Shown here piece by piece: positions 51,120 through 60,121 of a DNA stretch of 64,000 nt. How positions within the stretch are numbered: the stretch's first letter is position 1; each line of letters opens with the position of its first letter. The position numbers and the translations under genes were made by a program. Source of the DNA: Pseudobowmanella zhangzhouensis. Lineage in GTDB: Bacteria > Pseudomonadota > Gammaproteobacteria > Enterobacterales > Alteromonadaceae. The stretch spans positions 434,001-498,000 of the forward strand of contig NZ_JBHSYO010000003.1 of NCBI RefSeq assembly GCF_042662685.1, written 5' to 3'. The notes beneath the pieces are model-generated. The model did not search any database. It saw nothing but the letters and a program-made list of their open reading frames with translations, and was not told where the DNA came from.

Positions 51120-51734
51120 TTATACACGGTAATGACTGTCTTGCACTGCAGCCTGTTGCCATTGACGTAACCCCAGCACAGACATCACCAGGAAACACAC
51201 ATACAGAAGGGTGGTGGGATACAGCCCTTTTTGCACGTAAATGCCGATGGCGACAATATCCACCACAATCCATAACCACCAGTTAAGCAGTCGTTTGTGG
51301 GATAACAGATACTGCGCCATTAAACTGGCACAGGTAATAAAGGCATCCATATAGGGAAAATCTGCCGGGGTAAAATTTGCCATCACGCTGCCAAGAATCG
51401 CGGCAGACACAACAACCAACAAAGGCGCTGCGATCCATTCCCAACTGCCACCACGCACAACCTTTACGTGCCCATGATCATCCTGTCCGGATTGCCACCA
51501 AATCATAAAGCCATAAAACTGGAAGAACATATAAAACACATGCAGCGCGGCTTCAGAAAACAGTTTAGCCTGCCAGAAAATCCACACGTACAAGCTTACC
51601 TGCACCAGCCCGAAGGCAAAGTTCCAGATGCTGCGTTTAATCAGCAAAAATACACATAAAAAGCCAGCCACTGTCGCCAGCCATTCGATAGGAGATGCAC
51701 CGGCAAAGCCGGTTAACCAGTCATTTAGCGTCAT
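51120..51734 (-). CDS. pnuC: Nicotinamide riboside transporter PnuC
   Basis: 204 residues with about seven membrane helices and PnuC hallmarks: IEWLATVAGFLCVFLLIKRS, NFAFGLVQVSLYVWIFWQAK, FYMFFQFYGFMIWW, and NWWLWIVVDIVAIGIYVQKG. It moves nicotinamide riboside by facilitated diffusion, pulled by the kinase encoded downstream. The same fold also serves thiamin (PnuT) and riboflavin (PnuX); the kinase neighbour favours nicotinamide riboside. No riboswitch was seen upstream. Confidence 0.92.
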   Translation of the reverse strand: MTLNDWLTGFAGASPIEWLATVAGFLCVFLLIKRSIWNFAFGLVQVSLYVWIFWQAKLFSEAALHVFYMFFQFYGFMIWWQSGQDDHGHVKVVRGGSWEWIAAPLLVVVSAAILGSVMANFTPADFPYMDAFITCASLMAQYLLSHKRLLNWWLWIVVDIVAIGIYVQKGLYPTTLLYVCFLVMSVLGLRQWQQAAVQDSHYRV

Positions 51735-51881
51735 TATTATTCATTTTAGTGCCCTATTCGCGCCACTATACCCCATGCAGCCGACAATGCGTAACGGCAC
51801 TGACCAGAAGACCTGAGTTGCACGGCGCTAACAGAGTTCAGTATTCTGTCAGGCCTCACACCTTATTGCTTTGGAACCATC

Positions 51882-52736
51882 TTGGCCGCCACCTCCCGGT
51901 TTTCCATTACGTCTCATCCAGTCGTGCTAACCATGCTGGCTATGCTGGCATTTGCCGGGAATTCACTGTTATGCCGTCAGGCGCTCGCGGGTACGTCCAT
52001 TGATCCGTTGAGTTTTACCCTCATACGCTTGTGTAGTGGCGCAATCGTCTTGACGCTTGTGCTTCGGTTGACTTCGTCACAATCATCACCGCGCGGCTCG
52101 TTAAAAATGGCACTCGCCCTGTTGGGCTATGCATTAGGATTTTCGCTGGCCTATGTGCAATTGAGCGCAGCCACTGGCGCGTTGATTTTATTTGCTGCGG
52201 TGCAAGTATGCATGCTTAGCGTGGGGTTGTGGCAAGGAGACAAATTCACCACGCCGCAATGGGGTGGCTTTTTTACCGCCATGGCCGGGCTAATTTACTT
52301 GCTTATGCCGGGTGTGAGTGCACCACCGGTATTACCGGCGGCATTGATGTCGGTTGCTGGAATATGTTGGGGATTTTATTCGCTGTGGGGCAAACAAGCC
52401 GGTCAACCTCTTGCTACCACCACGGGCAACTTTTTATTGGCAGCACCAATTAGTTTGCTTGCTCTTTGCATACCCGGCATGGCACCAGACTGGGATTGGC
52501 AGGGCGTTATGTTTGCTGTGCTGTCTGGCGCCCTGACCTCAGGCCTGGGGTATGCCATCTGGTATCACGCCCTCGCCTATCTGCAACCCACCAGCGCCGC
52601 AACCATTCAACTTTCTGTGCCGGTAATTACCGCAATCCTGGGGGTTATGCTCCTGGCTGAGCCATTAACCCCACGCCTGATATTGTCCGCAGTTGCCATC
52701 CTTGGCGGTATTTTATTGGTGATCCGCTGTAAATAA
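51882..52736 (+). CDS. EamA/DMT family transporter
   Basis: 284 residues with ten membrane helices in two EamA repeats (LTMLAMLAFAGNSLLCRQAL starts the first; PAALMSVAGICWGFYSLWGK the second). It ends ATIQLSVPVITAILGVMLLA and EPLTPRLILSAVAILGGILL as in RhaT/YdcZ-like exporters. It exports or imports a small metabolite; the substrate is unknown. The start is uncertain: TTG at 51882 with GGAA upstream, or GTG 51924, or ATG 51933. It is divergent from pnuC. Confidence 0.87.
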   Translation: MAATSRFSITSHPVVLTMLAMLAFAGNSLLCRQALAGTSIDPLSFTLIRLCSGAIVLTLVLRLTSSQSSPRGSLKMALALLGYALGFSLAYVQLSAATGALILFAAVQVCMLSVGLWQGDKFTTPQWGGFFTAMAGLIYLLMPGVSAPPVLPAALMSVAGICWGFYSLWGKQAGQPLATTTGNFLLAAPISLLALCIPGMAPDWDWQGVMFAVLSGALTSGLGYAIWYHALAYLQPTSAATIQLSVPVITAILGVMLLAEPLTPRLILSAVAILGGILLVIRCK

Positions 52737-52744
52737 TCTCCATG

Positions 52745-53281
52745 CTAGGGTGCATCACCGGGAATGTCCCATTGATCGACTACGGCGTCTTCATATTGGT
52801 AAGCCAACTCGCCGCCGGAGAACTCCATCACAGTCACCGCGTACTCTACTTCTACCCGAAACTTTTGATTGGCGATATTGCGGCGATCATATGTGGGGGC
52901 CGAATACGACAGCAGCCGGCCATTGTACCAATCCGCCAGAATCGGATAGTGAGTCTGACCAAACAGATCCTCCGGTGACACCTCCACCGCTTCGCCATCA
53001 CAGTTAATCTGCTCAAGACGGACTAACCACAATTGATTGTCTTTAAGTTGCCACTGGGAGCGATAGCTATTGTTCCAGCGCCGGCAGCCAGTGGGATCTT
53101 CAAACATCTGCCTGATTTGTTCTGGCGGCAGGAAATCCTCTAAAGGATCATAGTAGGCTTGCAAGTCTTCGGTGCTTTCACCTTGGCTTCTTTGAATATC
53201 AAACGTTGGAGGCCGGCCGCATGCCAGACTCACCGTACTGCCAATCATTAGTGTACTCGCCAACAAAATGCTCGTTTTCAT
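52745..53281 (-). CDS. Hypothetical secreted protein
   Basis: 178 residues from the ATG at 53281, chosen for GGGAGAAA just upstream; the frame is open seven codons further. A signal peptide (MKTSILLASTLMIGSTVSLA) is followed directly by a cysteine, but S-L-A-C is a poor lipobox. The mature part has conserved-looking aromatic and Cys positions (PTGCRRWNNSYRSQWQL, QINCDGEAVEV, HYPILADWYNGRLLSYSA). No family was recognised. It ends convergently with the EamA gene. Confidence 0.65.
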   Translation of the reverse strand: MKTSILLASTLMIGSTVSLACGRPPTFDIQRSQGESTEDLQAYYDPLEDFLPPEQIRQMFEDPTGCRRWNNSYRSQWQLKDNQLWLVRLEQINCDGEAVEVSPEDLFGQTHYPILADWYNGRLLSYSAPTYDRRNIANQKFRVEVEYAVTVMEFSGGELAYQYEDAVVDQWDIPGDAP

Positions 53282-53410
53282 GCTTTTCTCCCGTAGTTTC
53301 AATACATTAACGAGAGAAACTGCCCCATCGGGGTTAGTTTATCCGCAGAAAAACAACAGGATAGTCACGGCTTACCCGGAGGCTTTCAACAGAGATATCC
53401 ACAAGCGGAC

Positions 53411-53998
53411 TCAGGATTTATGCCACTCGAGCAGCATATTGTTGGCAGGCATCCCGTGACGCTTTTGCAGATTTAGTCCGAAGGGTTCAGCCCAGCTGAT
53501 GAGTTCTGCAATATCACGGATCCCCCCCATCCCCTGCCCCCGCAATGCGGCATCAAAAGTGGCATTGCTATCGCTGGTAAACCTACCATCCACATTGAAT
53601 GGCCCGTATTGGCAGAATACGCCTCCGTTGGGCAGATGTTGTGCCACCAGCTGCATCATCAGCTGCACTCTGTCTGGCAACATGATATGTGCGGTATTGG
53701 CGGTGAATACCCCATCCACCTGACATGGGAATGTATCCTGGCCAATAGTGAAGCTAAGGGGTTTGCGTAGATTGTCGCTGGGGTATTCATCAATCCATTG
53801 ATGAATACCCCTGTGGTTAACTGGCATATCTGACGTTTGCCAAACCAGATGGGGTAAGCGAGGTGCAAAATACACGCTGTGCTGGCCCGTACCTGAGCCG
53901 ATTTCCAGAATCTTTTTGCGCGAGACAAATGCCTCGCGCAGTATTGCGAGTATCGGTTCCTGATTGTTTTCACAGGCCTGACTAAAGGGCTTTACCAT
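53411..53998 (-). CDS. DUF938 class I SAM-dependent methyltransferase
   Basis: 195 residues from the ATG at 53998, whose A is shared with the stop of metH (TGATG); the longer open frame to 54049 lies inside metH. The start PFSQACENNQEPILAILREA is diagnostic of DUF938. The SAM site is KKILEIGSGTGQHSVYFAPR. Later motifs are ANTAHIMLPDRVQLMMQLV and GVFCQYGPFNVDGRFTSDSN. The substrate is unknown. As the last gene of metA-metH it would be made along with methionine and so with SAM. Confidence 0.88.
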   Translation of the reverse strand: MVKPFSQACENNQEPILAILREAFVSRKKILEIGSGTGQHSVYFAPRLPHLVWQTSDMPVNHRGIHQWIDEYPSDNLRKPLSFTIGQDTFPCQVDGVFTANTAHIMLPDRVQLMMQLVAQHLPNGGVFCQYGPFNVDGRFTSDSNATFDAALRGQGMGGIRDIAELISWAEPFGLNLQKRHGMPANNMLLEWHKS

Positions 53999-56622
53999 CA
54001 GAGATTGAGATTCGGAGCCAGCCATTTTTTGGCTGTCGTGACGTCCCAACCTTTACGCGTTGCATAATCCTGTAACTGATCTTGTTGGATCTGCGCAACA
54101 GCGAAATAGCGGGACTGCGGGTGGGCAAAATACCAACCAGACACAGACGCCCCCGGCCACATAGCGTAACTTTCCGTGAGCTTCATGCCGATGCGTTGTT
54201 CTACATCCAACAAGTCCCAAATAGCCTGCTTCTCTGTGTGTTCAGGACAAGCCGCATAGCCGGGCGCCGGGCGAATACCCTGATATTTTTCACGTATGAG
54301 ATCCTCGTTATTCAACGCTTCATCCGCAGCATACCCCCAGATGTCCTTGCGCACCCTTTCATGCAAATATTCTGCAAACGCTTCAGCCAAGCGATCTGCC
54401 ACCGCTTTGACCATGATTGCATGATAATCATCGTGCGCGGCCGTGTATTTTGCCGCCAGTTCATCTTCGCCAATCCCACCCGTGACGGCAAATGCCCCGA
54501 TATAATCGGCGATACCGGTCTCTTTTGCTGCAACAAAGTCACTCAGGCAGTAGTTGGCCGCGTTGGATTTTTCAGTCTGCTGACGCAAGTGATGCGACAC
54601 GCAAAGCACCTGTTTGCGACTCTCATCGGCGTAGATTTCGATATCATCACCGTGTCGATTGGCAGCAAACAGCCCAACTACGCCCTTAGCCACAATATCA
54701 CCGCTTTGCAGCAGACTATCCAGCATCGCATTGGCGTCGGCAAACAGCTTTTGCGCCTCTTCACCCACCACTTCATCCTGCAAAATACGCGGATATTTAC
54801 CGGCTAAAGACCAGGTCAGGAAAAACGGGGTCCAGTCGATATAATCGCGCAGCGTAGCGATATCGACCTCTACCTGCTGCACGCCCAAACGCTTAGGTGT
54901 GACGGGCGTATAATCAGTGAAATCAGGCTTAAAGCTGTTTTCCCTCGCCTGTTGTAACGTCACCGGTGCAGTGCGCGGCTTTTTGCGCACATGCTGGAGC
55001 CGCACAGTCTCGTACTCAGCCTTTAACTCAGTGTGATATGCCGCGCGGTTGACAGGATTGAGTAATTTTTGGCACACCCCGACCGCTCGGGAGGCATTGG
55101 GTACATACACGGTTGGATGGGCATAGTGCTGCTCGATTTTCACCGCGGTATGGGCCTTTGATGTGGTAGCCCCACCAATCAGTAATGGCAAATCAAAGCC
55201 CTGACGCTGCATCTCTTTGGCCACATGCACCATTTCATCCAGCGACGGTGTGATCAGGCCAGATAAGCCAATCATATCCACATTCTGCTCGCGGGCAGTT
55301 TGCAAAATTTTCTCACAGGGCACCATCACGCCCAGATCAATAATTTCGAAGTTATTGCACTGCAGCACCACGCCGACGATATTTTTGCCAATATCATGTA
55401 CATCGCCCTTTACCGTAGCGAGCAGAATTTTGCCATTGCTGCTACCGGCGGCCTTTTCTTTCTCGATGTACGGTTCCAGATAAGCCACTGCACGCTTCAT
55501 TACCCGTGCGGATTTAACCACTTGCGGCAGAAACATTTTTCCTTCGCCAAACAAATCACCGACCACATTCATGCCGTCCATCAGCGGCCCTTCAATCACG
55601 TGCAGTGGACGTTCGGCGGCCTGGCGTGCTGCTTCGGTGTCTTCTTCAATAAAATCAGTAATGCCTTTGACCAGCGCATGCTCCAGCCGTTTATTGACTG
55701 GCCAGCTACGCCATTCCTGGCTTTCTTTCGCGATTTCTTTACCATCGCCCTGATATTTCGGCGCGATTTCCAGTAACCGGTCGGTCGCATCATCACGGCG
55801 ATTGAGAATGACGTCTTCTACCGCATCGCGCAGTTCCACAGGAATATCATCGTACACCGCCAACTGACCCGCGTTGACGATGGCCATGTCCATGCCCGCC
55901 TGGATTGCGTGATATAAAAATACCGAGTGCATTGCCTCGCGCACCGGATTGTTACCACGGAATGAAAACGACACATTAGATAAACCGCCGGATACCGAGG
56001 CATAGGGTAAATGCTGTTTGATCAGGCGCGTCGCTTCTATAAAATCCAGCGCATAGGCATTGTGCTCTTCAATACCGGTGGCGACCGCAAAGATATTAGG
56101 ATCGAAGATAATATCTTCCGGCGCAAATCCCACCTGCTCGAGCAGCAGATCATAACTGCGTTTACAGATGGCAAAGCGGCGTTCAACCGTATCGGCCTGA
56201 CCTTTTTCATCAAACGCCATCACAACCGCGGCGGCACCATAGCGCTTGAGTAATTTTGCCTGACGCAGGAACGGCTCTTCACCTTCTTTCAGGCTGATGG
56301 AGTTAACAATGGCTTTCCCCTGAATACATTTCAGTCCGGCCTCGATTACCGACCACTTAGACGAGTCGATCATAATCGGCACACGGCTGATATCCGGCTC
56401 TGAGGCAATGAGATTCAGGAAGCGCACCATAGCCGCTTCTGAGTCGAGCATCGCCTCATCCATGTTGATATCAATTATCTGTGCGCCGTTTTCTACCTGC
56501 TGGCGCGCCACATCCAAAGCTGCTTCATAATCCTCATTGAGGATCAATTTCTTAAACACAGCAGAGCCGGTGACATTGGTACGCTCACCGACATTAATAA
56601 AATTCTGACTGGCCTGACTCAT
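53998..56622 (-). CDS. metH: Methionine synthase, cobalamin-dependent: folate, B12 and activation modules
   Basis: 874 residues. It lacks the homocysteine module, which is coded by the next gene upstream. Domains: pterin-binding barrel (about 1-270; FINVGERTNVTGSAVFKKLI, PIMIDSSKWSVIEAGLKCIQ), cap domain and B12 domain with DVHDIGKNIVGVVL (about 400-415, the axial His), and the C-terminal SAM activation domain (GWYFAHPQSRYFAV near the end). It transfers the methyl group of methyl-tetrahydrofolate to homocysteine via cobalamin. A strong TAGGAGG 5 nt before its ATG shows that separate translation is intended. Confidence 0.95.
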   Translation of the reverse strand: MSQASQNFINVGERTNVTGSAVFKKLILNEDYEAALDVARQQVENGAQIIDINMDEAMLDSEAAMVRFLNLIASEPDISRVPIMIDSSKWSVIEAGLKCIQGKAIVNSISLKEGEEPFLRQAKLLKRYGAAAVVMAFDEKGQADTVERRFAICKRSYDLLLEQVGFAPEDIIFDPNIFAVATGIEEHNAYALDFIEATRLIKQHLPYASVSGGLSNVSFSFRGNNPVREAMHSVFLYHAIQAGMDMAIVNAGQLAVYDDIPVELRDAVEDVILNRRDDATDRLLEIAPKYQGDGKEIAKESQEWRSWPVNKRLEHALVKGITDFIEEDTEAARQAAERPLHVIEGPLMDGMNVVGDLFGEGKMFLPQVVKSARVMKRAVAYLEPYIEKEKAAGSSNGKILLATVKGDVHDIGKNIVGVVLQCNNFEIIDLGVMVPCEKILQTAREQNVDMIGLSGLITPSLDEMVHVAKEMQRQGFDLPLLIGGATTSKAHTAVKIEQHYAHPTVYVPNASRAVGVCQKLLNPVNRAAYHTELKAEYETVRLQHVRKKPRTAPVTLQQARENSFKPDFTDYTPVTPKRLGVQQVEVDIATLRDYIDWTPFFLTWSLAGKYPRILQDEVVGEEAQKLFADANAMLDSLLQSGDIVAKGVVGLFAANRHGDDIEIYADESRKQVLCVSHHLRQQTEKSNAANYCLSDFVAAKETGIADYIGAFAVTGGIGEDELAAKYTAAHDDYHAIMVKAVADRLAEAFAEYLHERVRKDIWGYAADEALNNEDLIREKYQGIRPAPGYAACPEHTEKQAIWDLLDVEQRIGMKLTESYAMWPGASVSGWYFAHPQSRYFAVAQIQQDQLQDYATRKGWDVTTAKKWLAPNLNL

Positions 56623-56630
56623 GTCGCCTC

Positions 56631-57674
56631 CTAATGCACAAACGGCTCAAGTCCGGCCAGGCGCATTTTGCGCGCTGGCGTGGGAATTTTTCTGGGCGCA
56701 ATGCCATAAATGACATCAGCCATCGCACGAATATGTGCCGGCGTTGTGCCACAGCAGCCGCCCACAATATTCAACAGGCCAGATTCTGCCCATTCACGGA
56801 TATGGCCGGCCATCTCCTGAGCATCCAAATCGTATTCGCCGAATTCATTTGGCAAACCGGCATTAGGGTGTGCCGATACCGCACACTCCGCGACTTCACT
56901 AACGTCAGCCACATACTGACGCAATAAATCGGGTCCCAAAGCGCAATTCAGACCAAAGCTCACCGGATTGGCATGGCGCAGAGAATAATAAAAGGCCTCA
57001 TCCGTTTGCCCCGATAACGTGCGCCCGGAAGCGTCGGTAATCGTGCCGGAGATCATCACCGGCAGTGTTTTACCCAATCGTTCAAACACTTCCTGCACAG
57101 CGAAAACCGCCGCCTTGGCATTTAGTGTATCGAAGATGGTTTCAATCAGGATGATATCTGCCCCGCCTTCGATCAAGCCTTCAGTGGCTTGCTGATAGGC
57201 CTGATTGAGTTGGTCAAAACTGACATTTCGATAACCCGGATCATTCACATCCGGCGATATCGATGCGGTACGGTTGGTAGGCCCTAACACCCCGGCGACA
57301 AATCGCGGTTTACGGGGCGTGCTGAATTTGTCCGCAGCACGTCTGGCGACCTGTGCTGCGGCAACATTAATCTCATAGGCCAATTCCTGCATGTCGTAGT
57401 CGGCCATGGAGATGGTTGTCGCATTAAAACTATTGGTTTCGATAATATCGGCGCCCGCTTCCAGATAGGCGCAATGAATTGCTTCGATAATCTGCGGCTG
57501 AGTCAGCACCAGCAGGTCATTATTGCCTTTAACGTCAGAATGCCAGTCTTTAAATCGCTCTCCGCGATAATCCGCCTCGCTGAGTTTGTACTGCTGAATC
57601 ATGGTTCCCATGGCACCATCGAGCAGCAAAATGCGTTGTAGTAGCGCGTCACGTAATTGTTGTTCGGCAGACAC
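56631..57674 (-). CDS. Methionine synthase, homocysteine-binding module (separate gene)
   Basis: 347 residues, matching the N-terminal module of MetH: LLDGAMGTMIQQYKLSEADY, ETNSFNATTISMADYDMQEL, GVLGPTNRTASISPDVNDPG. The zinc cysteines lie in GLNCALG and NIVGGCCGTTPAHI (about residues 235 and 300). In E. coli this is one protein with the rest of MetH. Here a stop, 8 nt and a strong ribosome binding site separate the halves, which are also in different frames. It follows metA by 12 nt. Confidence 0.95.
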   Translation of the reverse strand: MSAEQQLRDALLQRILLLDGAMGTMIQQYKLSEADYRGERFKDWHSDVKGNNDLLVLTQPQIIEAIHCAYLEAGADIIETNSFNATTISMADYDMQELAYEINVAAAQVARRAADKFSTPRKPRFVAGVLGPTNRTASISPDVNDPGYRNVSFDQLNQAYQQATEGLIEGGADIILIETIFDTLNAKAAVFAVQEVFERLGKTLPVMISGTITDASGRTLSGQTDEAFYYSLRHANPVSFGLNCALGPDLLRQYVADVSEVAECAVSAHPNAGLPNEFGEYDLDAQEMAGHIREWAESGLLNIVGGCCGTTPAHIRAMADVIYGIAPRKIPTPARKMRLAGLEPFVH

Positions 57675-57686
57675 CTTATTACCTCG

Positions 57687-58601
57687 TCAAGCCAGCGTGG
57701 TCAGGTCAAACGGCGTAACCTGATACACATAATAGTTGAGCCAGTTGGTATACAGCAGCGTACCATGGGCACGCCAGGTTACCAGTGGTGTTTGGGTTGG
57801 ATCATCATCAGGATAGTAATGCAGTGGAATAGCAGGATTGAGGTCTGCGGCCAAATCCCTGCGATACTCTTGATCCAATGTTTCAGGGTCGTATTCCGGA
57901 TGCCCGGTCACAAACACCATACGCTTGTCATGAGAAGCAGCAATGTAAGCGCCCACTTCCTCGCTACCCGCCAAAATGTTTAATCCGGCGTTTTGATAAT
58001 CCTGCACGGCAATATGGCCAAAGCGAGAATGGGGTGCGAAGAACCGCCCATCAAACCCGCGCATCAGTTCATCGGTGGGCTGATAGACATCGTGGGGATA
58101 GACTCCCGATAATTTATCTTCACGCAACGCACGATTCACACCGAAAAAATGGTACATCGCCGCATGTGCTGCCCAGCATAAAAACATCGTAGACTGCACA
58201 TGTTTTTTCGCCCAGTCCATTACCTGCTGCATCTTCGGCCAGTACTTCACATCCTCATAGTCCAGCAGAGCCAGAGGCGCGCCGGTGACGATCAGTCCAT
58301 CGTATTTCTTGTGCTCGATATCTTCGAACTGATGGTAGAAGGTATCCATATGTGCCGCAGGGGTGTTTTTCGGCGCCTGACTATCAATACGGATCAAATC
58401 GATGTTGATCTGTAATGGGGTATTGGACAGCAGTCGCAGAATCTGCACTTCGGTCTCAATTTTATTTGGCATTAAATTCAAAATGCCCACTTCCAGCGGA
58501 CGAATGTCCTGATGGATGGCCCGCTGGTCGTCCATCACGAAGATGTTCTCATCACTTAATACGGAAAGTGCCGGTAGTTCACCGGGAATACGAATTGGCA
58601 T
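57687..58601 (-). CDS. metA: Homoserine O-acyltransferase (succinyltransferase type) MetA
   Basis: 304 residues, normal length. Motifs: MPIRIPGELPALSVLSDENI; NLMPNKIETEVQILRLLSNT; catalytic Cys in STMFLCWAAHAAMYHFFGV (about 142); LSGVYPHDV; RFGHIAVQDY; VFVTGHPEYDPETLDQEYRR with catalytic His and Glu. It makes O-succinyl- (or acetyl-) homoserine, the first step of methionine synthesis. It heads the metA-metH-metH-methyltransferase operon, behind MetJ boxes. Confidence 0.96.
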   Translation of the reverse strand: MPIRIPGELPALSVLSDENIFVMDDQRAIHQDIRPLEVGILNLMPNKIETEVQILRLLSNTPLQINIDLIRIDSQAPKNTPAAHMDTFYHQFEDIEHKKYDGLIVTGAPLALLDYEDVKYWPKMQQVMDWAKKHVQSTMFLCWAAHAAMYHFFGVNRALREDKLSGVYPHDVYQPTDELMRGFDGRFFAPHSRFGHIAVQDYQNAGLNILAGSEEVGAYIAASHDKRMVFVTGHPEYDPETLDQEYRRDLAADLNPAIPLHYYPDDDPTQTPLVTWRAHGTLLYTNWLNYYVYQVTPFDLTTLA

Positions 58602-58636
58602 GTCGCCCTCATCATAACGGATCGAAACAATCCGCT

Positions 58637-58665
58637 TATCTTGCCAGTCTGCCAGTCAAAGTCAA
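58637..58665 (-). promoter_or_regulatory. Probable metA promoter
   Basis: On the minus strand TTGACT (58665-58660) and AAGATA (58642-58637) are 17 nt apart. The -35 overlaps the end of the met-box array, as expected for repression by MetJ. Confidence 0.5.
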
Positions 58666-58694
58666 CATCTTTACGTCTAGACGTCTAAACGTTC
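58663..58694. promoter_or_regulatory. MetJ operator: four tandem met boxes
   Basis: Read on the plus strand in steps of eight: CAACATCT, TTACGTCT, AGACGTCT, AAACGTTC. The third is the perfect MetJ consensus and the neighbours keep its core. It lies just upstream of metA. MetJ with SAM as co-repressor should switch off the whole operon when methionine is plentiful. Confidence 0.88.
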
Positions 58695-58776
58695 ATTTAC
58701 TTCTGAGATAGCCTTTTTACTGAGTTCAGTGTTAAAACTAATTTTGTACCTATTAAGCACAAACAAGGATTTATAC

Positions 58777-59160
58777 ATGATCGGTTATGTCACCCTTGGC
58801 ACCAAAGACTTAAACCGTGCCGCAGAATTTTACGATGCACTACTCAGTGAGTTGGGTTGCGGGCGCTTTATGGAAGATCCCGGCAAATTTATTGCCTGGG
58901 CAAACCCGGCTAACCCCAAAGGGGCTGGTCTGGGAATTACCTATCCGTTTAACGGTGAGGCCATGACAGTTGGCAATGGTGTAATGGTTGCCCTTGAAGC
59001 CAAAGATACCGATACCGTGGACAAGGTTTACCACAAGGCGCTTGAGCTTGGTGGCACCTGTGAGGGGAAACCCGGCGAACGTTTTCCCGGATTCTATGCA
59101 GGATAGTTTCGTGATTTAGACGGTAATAAGCTCAATGTATTTATTATGACTCAAGCTTAA
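58777..59160 (+). pseudogene. VOC family gene interrupted by an in-frame TAG
   Basis: From the ATG at 58777 (AAGGA upstream) the frame codes for a 109-residue VOC protein (MIGYVTLGTKDLNRAAEFYD, ending PGERFPGFYAG) and stops at TAG, 59104-59106. Reading through gives FRDLDGNKLNVFIMTQA and a TAA at 59158. Family members continue with GFYAGYFRDLDGNKL, so the TAG stands for the Tyr. The lost segment carries the last metal-binding strand. Either the gene is a recent nonsense pseudogene or the TAG is read through; a one-base change (TAC or TAT to TAG) explains it. Confidence 0.8.
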
Positions 59161-59387
59161 ATTTACTATCCGGGTGGCTCAGCCGAGCTACCCAAAATAA
59201 TTAAAGGCACAAAACTTGCTGTTTTTAATTATGGCGTCTCGCCTGTTGTACCCCATGGTTTCGTTGTAGCCGTACTCAAACCAGCAAATAAAAAATATAA
59301 CCTAATCAATTCAATTGGTTAGCATGAAAATTCAAGCGTGAAGCTGAATTTCCGTACTAATCAAATGGCCACGATGGAAGCTGGCTT

Positions 59388-60062
59388 ATGCTCACGGCAC
59401 TGTTATTTTCGTCAACTATTTTGACAACTTCACTTCTGGTCAACCCAGAAGCGCTTCATCAATTTGCGCTGTCTATATGGCCCGCACAAATCGTATTAAT
59501 TGCGATTGCCGGCTTAACCCTGCGCTATCTGTTTGTCGGTGATGATGGCAGATGGCCAGCGTGGATTTTGGCACTGTTTTTCTGTTTAAGCGGCATCAGT
59601 ATGTTCTGGTTGCACGAAGCGCACAGTACCTCTGTCATCGCATTATTTGGCTTGCTGTTTATCCTGCAGGGGCTGCTGTGGCTGTTAAGCGCGTCACAGA
59701 CAGATATTATCCCGGCGAATAGCCATATATTTAGCCGCATAGGCATGGCGGGCTGCATGCTGAGCGTATTCGGCCCCTTATTTATTGCGCCCTTTTTAGA
59801 CCATGCCTGGTGGATGGTCGGTATCGCTGGACTCGCCCCGACCCCCACCAGTCTGCTGGGGCTAAGTGCATTATTCTTGTTAGAGGGTCGCTTACGCTGG
59901 CGTTTATCACCCATTCCTTTTGCCTGGATCATCTACCATGGCTATGTATGCTTTGAAGCCAATTCAATGACGTGGTTTATCCTGCCACTAGTTGCCATCT
60001 CATTGATGCTATTGATGTTTTTTGAATATTTGAATTACTGGCGAATCCCCGAATCTGATTGA
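59388..60062 (+). CDS. DUF6064-like multi-pass membrane protein
   Basis: 224 residues with about seven membrane helices. IWPAQIVLIAIAGLTLRYL, LLFILQGLLWLLSA, and GIAGLAPTPTSLLGLSALFL are in the order and spacing that I recall for the DUF6064 family. Function unknown. No strong ribosome binding site is seen before the ATG. It lies upstream of the SPFH gene with a 59 nt gap, probably a separate unit. Confidence 0.6.
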   Translation: MLTALLFSSTILTTSLLVNPEALHQFALSIWPAQIVLIAIAGLTLRYLFVGDDGRWPAWILALFFCLSGISMFWLHEAHSTSVIALFGLLFILQGLLWLLSASQTDIIPANSHIFSRIGMAGCMLSVFGPLFIAPFLDHAWWMVGIAGLAPTPTSLLGLSALFLLEGRLRWRLSPIPFAWIIYHGYVCFEANSMTWFILPLVAISLMLLMFFEYLNYWRIPESD

Positions 60063-60121
60063 CAAATGCGGTGATAGCACGTTACAACCTAGCCCTATTT
60101 CATACAGGAGTGGTCTGAATC

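Noticed and set aside
53998..57674. metH as a single gene broken by a frameshift error
   Set aside because: The break falls at the natural domain border and the second half has its own strong ribosome binding site (TAGGAGG) and ATG, so it looks like true fission.
59104..59106. TAG in the VOC gene as a pyrrolysine or other recoded codon
   Set aside because: Family members have Tyr there, no recoding structure was seen, and no other gene here shows internal TAG; a simple nonsense change is more likely.
59169..59190. GGGTGGCTC-AGCC-GAGCTACCC hairpin after the broken VOC gene as a terminator
   Set aside because: The stem is fair but is followed by A-rich rather than T-rich sequence on the plus strand, so I do not call it.
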